Shown: positions 56,382-64,000 of the stretch, piece by piece | Layout: each line of letters opens with the position of its first letter | How positions within the stretch are numbered: position 1 is the first letter of the stretch | Origin: Prosopocoilus inquinatus | Lineage: Eukaryota > Arthropoda > Insecta > Coleoptera > Lucanidae | Assembly: GCA_036172665.1 (NCBI GenBank) | Contig: CM069870.1 | Location: 65,596,212 to 65,660,211, forward strand | DNA: 64,000 nucleotides | Direction: 5' to 3' | Notes under the pieces: generated by a model | Databases searched by the model: none | What the model saw: the letters and a program-made list of their open reading frames with translations, nothing else | What the model was told of the DNA's origin: nothing | Made by a program: the position numbers and the translations under genes

Positions 56382-57369
56382 CGAAAACAAAAAAGTATCA
56401 ACACCCCCAACAAAAGAAAAACACGATATTATGATGAATGAATGAACTCTTCTTCCACCTTATTAAACACGGTTTCCTCGCCGCTTTAACTGAAGGTTAA
56501 ATTTATCAGGCAGTTTTAATGTGATGTGTTATACGTGTACAGATAACTGATTAATTTAACCTTAAATAAGATTTAATTCAGAAAAGTCTAGCTCCATTTT
56601 ATCATATTTTAAAACTTGCAGACTTGTTATGCTGGTCCTAAACTCCTTAAAATTTTATTTGTCTTAAGAAAGTTAGAACCGTTTAGCTTAGTTTAATAAT
56701 GTTAACATCCCTACTATAAATATTTTGCTTAAAAAATCACTAAAAGCAGACATTTACTCATTTTCCACAATGCGACAATGAATCCTAAAAAGAAAGAAAT
56801 TTTTACCATTTTTTATACAGGAACAAAATAATTAAACGGTAAAATAATATTTTCTCAATTTGATTTTGTCCACTAGACTTTATTTTCATTTGTTTCTTTT
56901 TGTCTTTCAAGTGTCAGACGTTGTAGCGACCTCTCGTGGCTCTTCGCTGAGCTGGCGCTGTGTCGCGTAGAACAATACTGTGTTGTAGGGCCTCGTCCCT
57001 CAAATGACATCGTAAGTATTGTCCGTAGGAACAAAGCAATCTAACATGAGCATGGATTTCTCTGTGGGAACAAGGAAATCTAATATGAGCACGGGTTTCT
57101 CTGTGGGAACAAGGAAATCTAATATGAGCACGGGTCGTTGAAATGGCGTGACCTAAATACCTGACTGTTTAACGCAGAAATGGAAAGTCCGCTTGGAATA
57201 AGCTGTTTATAACCACTCCACAGGTTCACGAAGCACATATAATACAGTTATGACTGCAGCTGATTCGAATTTTGATTCGAATTTTAAAACCACAAATTAT
57301 GAAAGATTGTATCCTAAAGGAGAACGACTCCAAAACTACGTCATGGCACCCACATAAACACCACAATTT

Positions 57370-57387
57370 TGGCGCCTAACGTGGGGC
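57370..57387 (+). other. Primer-binding site resembling tRNA-Lys, unit 2
   Basis: TGGCGCCTAACGTGGGGC matches 17 of 18 bases of the same tRNA-Lys complement; the mismatch is at a different base from unit 1, so the ancestor probably matched fully. Confidence 0.65.
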
Positions 57388-58030
57388 CACAAACAAGAAA
57401 AAACTACCACCTTCCCTAACAAAAAAAAAACAAGACAGTGTAATGAATAAATGAATGAACTTATCTGTTATCTCATTTTTTAGAGACGATTTCTTCGCCG
57501 TCGGCGCCTTAACTGAAGGTTAACTTTATCGGGCTGTTAGATTGTGACATGTACTACGAATACAGACAACGTTTGTCACATTCTAACTGACAGATCAATT
57601 TAACCTTCAGGTAAAGCGGCTCAAATCACGTACAGTGTTTCTTCTTTGGTCAACGCAGTATTGCCTACTCCACTTTTTTTTGCGAAAATAAGATTTATAT
57701 TGAGAATGGTCCTAACTCCATTTCATCATATGTTAAAACTTGCACAGACTTGTTACGCTTGTCCTAAACTCCTTAAGGTTTTATTTTTATCATTGTCTTA
57801 AGTTACTTAGAACTGTTTAGCTTAGTTTAATAATGTTAACATCCCTATTGTAAATTTTTCATAAATGGAGTTAGGATACTTTTGCTTAAAGAAATAACTA
57901 AATCATTTACTCCATTCTCCACAATTCGACAATGAATCCAAGAAAAAGATATTTTTATTATTATTTTTTAATAGAAAAAAAAAACTAAACTATAAAATAT
58001 TATTTTTTTCAATTTGCGTTTTTCTAATTT

Positions 58031-59430
58031 TGAAAGGGAAATGTTCACTTTACTATAATGTTTGCTTTTGCTCCCAATATTCACAAACTTCTCTAAATTT
58101 TAAGTTTGCTTTCTTGTTTTTACGCATTTTTGTACGTTCTATTCTTAAGTTAAATTATTCTTTCCTAAATTTCGTTTTTCCTCTTGTTTCTTCTAGATTT
58201 CACTGTGAAGTGCCTTTGTTTTTAATAATTTTTTATCTTTGTTCACATGGTATTTAGTTCGATTTCCCTTTGTTTCTGTTCGTTTTTCTTTTTTTTATTC
58301 GATTCGATTTTTTTATTGTTCCCGTGACGTTTAGCTCGGTTTTCAAGTGTTTCTTTTTATTTTTTCGGCAAGAATTTGTTTTAAACCTTCACTTGTTTTA
58401 CTTAGCTTGATTTTCATTTGTTTCTGTTTGTTTTGCTTTATCTTTTTCATTTGATTGTGATTTTTCTTTCGTTCGTCGAGTAACATTTAGTTCGATTTCC
58501 AAATGTTCCCTTTTTATTTTTCTAGCAAGAATTTGTTTTCAATTTCGGATGCTTTTGTTTAATTTCATTTTGAAATGCTTTTGCCTTCGAAGTTTTTTTT
58601 TATTTTCATTTTGATGGTGTCTATCTTGATTTTCACTACTTGTTTGTTTTCGTCTTTCTTCTGGTTTTTCTTGGTCTTGGTTTTTCTGTTCATTCTTTTC
58701 TGATCTTCGTATTTTTTTCTGCGCCATTCTTTTTAATTTCAGAGTGAAATGTTTTCATTTTCGTTTTTCTTGTTTATGTTTATTTGGCATTTGATTTAGT
58801 CAATTTCTATTATTTAGCTTGATGGCGAAGTGCTTTTGTTTTTAATTTTCTTCAAAGATAAAACATCCGTACATGGGAAGTTCGGCTCGAATTTCATTTT
58901 TCTTTTTTTTTTTCTGACAGGAATTCGTTTTATAAGCGATACCGTAATGCTTTCGTTTTACAACTGTTTTTTTTTTCTTCCACACTCATTCCTTCGTAAA
59001 TTTATTTTTTTCAATTTTTAAATTTGATCCCAGAGTGCTTTTGTTTTCGATTTTGTTTTGTGTTTATGTTGCGTTTTTCGATTTTCATTTGTTTTTTTTT
59101 TATTCCAATAATTTCTTTTATATCTTTCTATGTTATATGAATTTGTTTAATCCCTTAGTTGGGCACTTTTGTTTTTTTTTTCTTTTTGGTTACTTTTTTC
59201 TGCGAAATTCAGTCTTTCCTAAATTCCGTGCATTCTACTTTTTTCATCAAAAGTGCTTAGTGCTTTTGTTTTCGTTTTCCTTTTATCTATTCCTATCTTT
59301 TTTGCGGCAAGTAGGTCGTTTTCCCTTATGTTTTACTATTCATTCTCGTTACTCTTCTTTGTCAGTCAATTTTCGTTCTATCTAGTCTATTCGTTAAGTT
59401 TTAATTACGGATTTTTAAAGCAACAGTGAA
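58031..59430. repeat. T-rich degenerate repeat block
   Basis: The plus strand is extremely T/pyrimidine-rich. GTGCTTTTGTTTTYGATTTT-like text recurs near 58822, 59037 and 59254 (about 216 bp apart) and in weaker form near 58209 and 58549. Frames of 62-116 aa here are phenylalanine/leucine-rich artefacts. Confidence 0.5.
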
Positions 59431-59439
59431 TTAAGGACT

Positions 59440-59718
59440 GGTTTCATAATCGAATTAAAGGAGACTTTAAATTTAAAGTTGCTGTCAGATGTCAAAATAA
59501 ATGTGAAAACGTATTTATTTATAAATTTTGTTGCAAATCATTTTTGATTGCAGTGAAAACCTCGAGCAGCCTCTGTACAAGTGTTTCAGCCCTGTTTGGG
59601 GTTTCGTCAAAGTCAGGTCAAAAAGCGATCGTAGGATGTCGCTGTTTCATCTGTTCATATTTATTTATAGGTTAGAATGTAAGTTAAATTAAGGCTCCTT
59701 TAATTCGATTATGAAACC
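59440..59718. mobile_element. Small TIR element (~280 bp)
   Basis: GGTTTCATAATCGAATTAAA then GGAGACTTTAAATTTA at the left is mirrored by TAAATTAAGGCTCC then TTTAATTCGATTATGAAACC at the right. The interior is non-coding. A MITE is the likely class. Confidence 0.7.
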
Positions 59719-60460
59719 GTTTCTTAGTTTCGCATTTTGTTTAAACCAGTTCTCTTAAAGTAGGAGTCGCTCTCTATAGAGCTGTAACAAGAAATCACGC
59801 TCATTTCCTCCAGACCATTTAAGTTCATTCTAATTTTATTATAACAGTCAAGTTTATTATTACTTCCCAAACAAACGAACACCAGGAGTAAATAAACGTA
59901 AATAGCCATTAAAAAAGTTTTCAAATGAAACAGCCAATTAAACCAAAAATATGAACAACTTTCGAAACGAGAAAAGAAACAAGAAAACCGTTTCCACAAC
60001 TTCGGGCTCAATCGTCGAGATGAATTTAATCACCGGCGAGAGCCCCCCCGACACGCAGTTAATAAGCAAGAAAGATTAGGAAATTATACGCAACGTCGGA
60101 TTTATCGTTCGTTCGTTTTTTTTTTTTTAACTTTAGCCTCTTTTATCAGAGGACGATGCGGACGTTTTTAACTCCCGCGTTTTATCTCGGACGTAGCAGA
60201 ATGCTGACACATCGCACTGCAGTCGGCTGCAATTTGCTAAAGCTGCACATTTTCAAGTCACAGGTGAAAAATCCGATTTGGATGAACGCGCGTTCAGTTT
60301 GAACGAAACGCCAGGCGTTATAAGGATTTAATAGTTTATTCCGGCTAAGCAAAGTCAATTACGAAATTGCCCCCGCCCCCTCCCTCCCAACCAACAACAT
60401 AACCATTAATTTAATTTTCAAAGTAAATAAGTTTCTGGAATAGAATTTAAAGAAAACATA
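59719..60460. other. Intergenic sequence, no gene recognised
   Basis: AT-rich with a T-run near 60117-60129. Open frames up to 95 aa match nothing known. Confidence 0.5.
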
Positions 60461-60576
60461 TACAGGCTGATTCAGAATAAGTGTCGGACCCGTTAATCTC
60501 AGATAATTTTCTTGAAAAGAAAAAGGAAACCAACTATAGACGTGGGGTCGAATTAAAGCGAAGCGAATCAAAATTC

Positions 60577-63060
60577 AGTTTATGAAGACTCCAGTTGAAG
60601 AAATTTGCTGGAGCAAAAGAAATCAAAACAATGCAAATCACTGCCAGGCGTACGTGATTCATTAGGCTGACATTCACACGGAACTTTTGAACGCTTTTTG
60701 GTAGTAGCATTCTTGGCACGCAGAGTTGCTTGTGCAAAGAAGAAAAATCTTGCGCTTCAAGTACGCGAGTCAAAACGTGCATCCAGAAGTAATTGCAATT
60801 TCAATAAATTAAATAACAAGTTAAATCTGGCCGAAAAAGTTAGCCCTAAGACGCGCTGTGTAAGGCAGACTATTTATCAATCATGTCAGTAAGCGCATAA
60901 CAAGAAGGCCACATCGAATATCTGTTACAAAAACGTGAAGTGAATCATATTTAATCAATTAATCATATTTAATCAAACATTACAAATGTTTCCTCTATTT
61001 ATGAAGACTCCAGTTGAGGAAATTGCGCTTTTGCTGGAGCAAAAGCAATCAAAACAATGCAAATCACAGCCCGACGTACGTGATTCATTAGGCCGACGTT
61101 CACACAGAACTTTTGAACGCTCTTGTGTGGTAACATACTTGGCACGCAGAGTTGCTCGTGCAGAGAAAAGAAATCTTGCGCTTCCAGCACGCGAGTCAAA
61201 ACGTGCATCCGAAAGCAATTGCAGTTTTAATAAATTCTCATAGAATATCTGTTATAAAAACCGTCAATCAAAGTAAAGTGAAGCGAATCATATTTAATCA
61301 AACATTACAAACGATAAATTCAATTTATGAAGACTCCAGTTGAAGAAATTGCGTTTTTGCTGGAGCAAAAGCAATTAAAATAATGCAAATCACTGCCCGG
61401 CGTAGGTACGTGATTCATTAGGCCGACATTCACACAGAACTTTTGAACGCTCTTGGGTGGTAACATACTTGGCACGCAGAGTCGTTCGTGTATAGAAGAA
61501 AAACCTTGCGCTTCCAGCACGTGAGTCAAAACGTGCATCCAGAAGTAATTGCAGTTTTAATAAATTAAATAACAAATTAAATTCTCATCGAATATTTGTT
61601 ACAAAAACCGTCAATCAAAGTAAAGTGAAGCGAATCATATTTAATCAAACATTACAAACGATAAATTCAATTTATGAAGACTCCAGTTGAAGAAATTGCG
61701 TTTTTGCTGGAGCAAAAGCAATCAAAACAATGCAAATCACTGCCCGGCGTACGTGATTCATTAGGCTGACATTCACACGGAACTTTTGAACGCTCTTGGG
61801 TAGTAGCATTCTTGGCACGCATAGTTGCTCGTGCAAAGAAGAAAAATCTTGCGCTTCAAGTACGCGAGTCAAAACGTGCATCCAGAAGTAATTGCAATTT
61901 CAATAAATTAAATAACAAGTTAAATTTGGCCGAAAAAGTTAGCCCTAAGACGCGCTGTGTATGGCAGACTATTTATCAATCATGTCAGTAAGCGCATAAC
62001 AAGAAGGCCACATCGAATATCTGTTACAAAACGTGAAGTAAATCATATTTAATCAGTTAATCATATTTAATCAAACATTATAAATGATTCCTCTGTTTAT
62101 GAAGACTCCAGTTGAGGAAATTGCGCTTTTGCTGGAGCAAAAGCAATCAAAACAATGCAAATCACAGCCCGGCGTACGTGATTCATTAGACCGACGTTCA
62201 CACAGAATTTTGAACGCGCTTGTGTGGTAACATACTTGGCACGCAGAGTTGCTCGTGCAGAGAAGAGAAATCTTGCGCTTCCAGCACGCGAGTCAAAACG
62301 TGCATCCGAAAGCAATTGCAGTTTTAATAAATTCTCATAGAATATCTGTTATAAAAACCGTCAATCAAAGTAAAGTGAAGCGAATCATATTTAATCAAAC
62401 ATTACAAACGATAAATTCAATTTATGAAGACTCCAGTTGAAGAAATTGCGTTTTTGCTGGAGCAAAAGCAATTAAAATAATGCAAATCACCGCCCTGCGT
62501 AGGTACGTGATTCATTAGGCCGACATTCATTCATTCGACAGAACTTTTGAACGCTCTTGTGTGGTAACATACTTGGCACGCAGAGTCGTTCGTGAATAGA
62601 AGAAAAACCTTGCGCTTCCAGCACGTGAGTCAAAACGTGCATCCAGAAGTAATTGCAGTTGTAATAAATTAAATAACAAATTAAATTCTCATCGAATATT
62701 TGTTACAAAAACCGTCAATCAAAGTAAAGTGAAGCGAATCATATTTAATCAAACATTACAAACGATAAATTCAATTTATGAAGACTCCAGTTGAAGAAAT
62801 TGCGTTTTTGCTGGAGCAAAAGCAATCAAAACAATGCAAATCACTGCCCGGCGTACGTGATTCATTAGGCCGACGTTCACACAGAACTTTTGAACGCTCT
62901 TATGTGGGAGCACACTTGGCACACAGAGTTGTTCGTGCATAGAAGGAAAATCTTGCGCTTCCATCACGAATAGTCAAAGTATGCATCCAGAAGTAATTGC
63001 AGTTTTAATAAATTAAATAATAAGTTAAATTCTCATCGAATATCTGTTACAAAAAACGTA
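60577..63060 (+). repeat. Seven-unit tandem array with higher-order A-B-C structure
   Basis: Units start with TTTATGAAGACTCCAGTTGA near 60577, 60998, 61325, 61671, 62095, 62422 and 62775. Spacings are about 420, 327, 346, 425, 327 and 352 bp, so a three-unit block of ~1.1 kb (long A, B, C) is repeated, then a seventh unit follows. The long A units carry an extra ~100 bp with GGCCGAAAAAGTTAGCCCTA. Frames of 60-85 aa occur on both strands but are broken in several units, so coding is unlikely. Confidence 0.85.
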
Positions 63061-63403
63061 AGTTACATCACAACATTTACTTTTTGTTCACACAGTGAGA
63101 AAATTTCTAATTTCTGATTTTAAAAATACATTACGCGTCGTATTCCAATAGCCATCGGTGCTACTCAAACGGTTTCCATTTGGGGCACAAAAGACGTTGA
63201 TTTTCTATATGTCTGTTACGTGTTTTCTTTTTTCTTTTTTTTGTTGTTGTGGAAACGTGTAGATTCTTCTGTCTTGCCACCCCAGGTATGAGTCCGGTTA
63301 GCTGTTGCTAGGTGTCGTGCGAATTCATTTTGGAAGTTTCGATTTGTGTCTGATCGACGCGCATTCGAGATGATCATTCTTTCGCTAACTGACGGAGTGG
63401 CAT

Positions 63404-63686
63404 TGTTAGGATTTCTGCGTTAAATTTGGTTTGGCACTCGCTTGTGCGGATTATACCATTTCATCGGAAGTTACCCTGTTGTTGAGAGTTCGTCGGCAGA
63501 CGGATTTATTGAGCGAACGCTTGAGTTTTCATAGCTTGCTTGTTTCAGCAAGGTAAGCTACTGTCCCCCATTTTATACAACTGCCTCCTCGTGCTCTGAC
63601 CTTTCTCATAGCACACGGCGAGGGGCATTATTTATACTCCCTTTACTTCTATCTCGAATCGGGACACCAATTGCGCCGCCGTAACA
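63404..63686 (-). repeat. LTR-like segment
   Basis: The minus strand starts TGTTACGG and ends CCTAACA (inverted TGTTA/TAACA ends), with TATAAAATGGGGGACAG near 63575 followed about 90 bases later by CAATAAATCC, i.e. promoter then polyadenylation signal in LTR order. No primer site of known tRNA type follows and no target duplication is clear. Solo LTR is the best guess. Confidence 0.4.
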
Positions 63687-64000
63687 TTTATTTTTTACCG
63701 GTCGCGACAAGTTTTTTCGACTTCTTTTCGAGTATCTTGCGAGTTAGGGTAACTTCGTAATGAAGCTTTGATGATAGATGATTACGAATAGCGCTAATAT
63801 AAAGAAACGTGTACACAAATGCGATAATTTTTGTTCTTGCATGACCTTAGTAAATTTGCTCCTAACGGGTCGGACACTTATTATGAATCAGCCTGTATGT
63901 CATTGCTTTGTTTATACAAAACTGTTACCTAGACTGTCGAGTCGACAATTAAGAATACCGCAATGAAAAATTGACTCTTGTACTCTTAGAACGTGAAAAA

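Larger units (their letters stand above)
55440..58030 (+). repeat. Tandem duplication of a ~1.1-1.5 kb LTR/leader-like unit
   Basis: Unit 1 (about 55440-56880) and unit 2 (about 56950-58030) share, in order: TGTTGTAGGGC (55457, 56971), three 39-bp repeats of GAACAAGGAAATCTAATATG (55555 on; 57029 on), TAACCACTCCACAGGTTCAC, a primer-binding-like site, an inverted AACTGAAGGTTAA/TTAACCTTCA pair, and CCTAAACTCCTTAA with TAATGTTAACATCCCTA. Unit 1 has about 470 bp more between the 39-bp repeats and the primer site. No gag or pol remains. I infer two rounds of the 5' part of one LTR retrotransposon. Confidence 0.65.
60461..63897. mobile_element. TIR-bounded composite element (~3.4 kb)
   Basis: TACAGGCTGATTCAGAATAA then GTGTCGGACCCGTTAA at 60461-60496 recurs inverted at 63863-63897 with only a few differences. 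Between them lie the seven-unit tandem array and an LTR-like segment. No transposase is visible. I infer a non-autonomous transposon that captured or amplified a tandem repeat, but two independent MITE ends cannot be excluded. Confidence 0.5.

Noticed and set aside
58030..59385. Multi-membrane protein genes in the F/L-rich frames
   Set aside because: The hydrophobic translation is a by-product of T-rich DNA; no start context, family motif or frame conservation.
59560..59640. Another hammerhead: CTGACTTTGACGAAACCCC on the minus strand
   Set aside because: CUGA and GAAA are present, but the CUGANGA core is broken and there is no room for stem II.
60534..62967. Conserved small protein (minus-strand frames starting MHVLTRVLEAQ) in the tandem array
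   Set aside because: The frame is interrupted or altered in several of the seven units, the opposite strand is open in one unit too, and conservation is expected simply because the units are recent copies.
63660..63690. Primer-binding site TTGGTGTCCCGATTCG at the right edge of the LTR-like segment
   Set aside because: It lies just inside the TGTTAC end and not beyond the CA end, and I know no tRNA with that 3' sequence.

Overview
This is nuclear DNA from a eukaryote, almost certainly an insect and perhaps a beetle. It is AT-rich and has no operons or ribosome-binding sites. Its recognisable coding content is animal mobile-element coding: Penelope-like elements (PLEs), LINE reverse transcriptases, Tc1/mariner-type transposase relics, a hAT-type element with an 8-bp target duplication, and retroviral-type primer-binding sites matching tRNA-Leu and tRNA-Lys. 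No complete host gene can be demonstrated. The best host candidate is one minus-strand reading frame near 50.3-50.65 kb that predicts a membrane protein and ends at a plausible splice donor.

Layout. 1-3.3 kb: AT-rich unique sequence. 3.28-3.78 kb: short inverted-repeat element. 3.89-6.52 kb: element with terminal inverted repeats (TIRs) and many AGCAATTGCT-like subterminal motifs, split by a 5'-truncated PLE with 111-bp inverted pseudo-LTRs and a 13-bp target duplication. 8.94-13.97 kb: three-part array of a second PLE (inverted truncated copy, GIY-YIG fragment, full-length copy) with three hammerhead-ribozyme motifs. 14.68-15.9 kb: LTR-like unit and A-rich tandem repeats. 16-22.8 kb: mostly unassigned, with a solitary hammerhead-like motif at 20.6 kb. 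22.8-25.6 kb: old repeats interrupted by a 1,092-bp palindrome, a PLE end and a small inverted-repeat element. 26.86-28.68 kb and 51.24-52.83 kb: one sequence duplicated in opposite orientation. 34-40 kb: tandem repeats, a decayed LINE, a hAT element, a degenerate satellite-like block and a folded pair of PLE ends. 40.4-44.6 kb: a nearly intact LINE between TIRs. 46.1-47.7 kb: 5'-truncated LINE. 47.8-49.8 kb: two decayed mariner-type transposases. 53.7-58.0 kb: LTR retrotransposon leader fragments. 58-59.4 kb: T-rich block. 60.46-63.90 kb: TIR-bounded block with a higher-order tandem array.

Functionally the window is a nest of transposons. The most active-looking parts are the full-length PLE at 11.2-13.9 kb (reverse transcriptase, GIY-YIG nuclease and hammerheads all legible) and the LINE at 40.5-43.8 kb (endonuclease and reverse transcriptase open). 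The most interesting structures are the hammerhead motifs inside and outside PLEs, the kilobase palindrome, the A-B-C higher-order repeat and the paired inverted duplication. I see no operon-like or defence-like novel system. All calls rest on reading the sequence; no database search was run.
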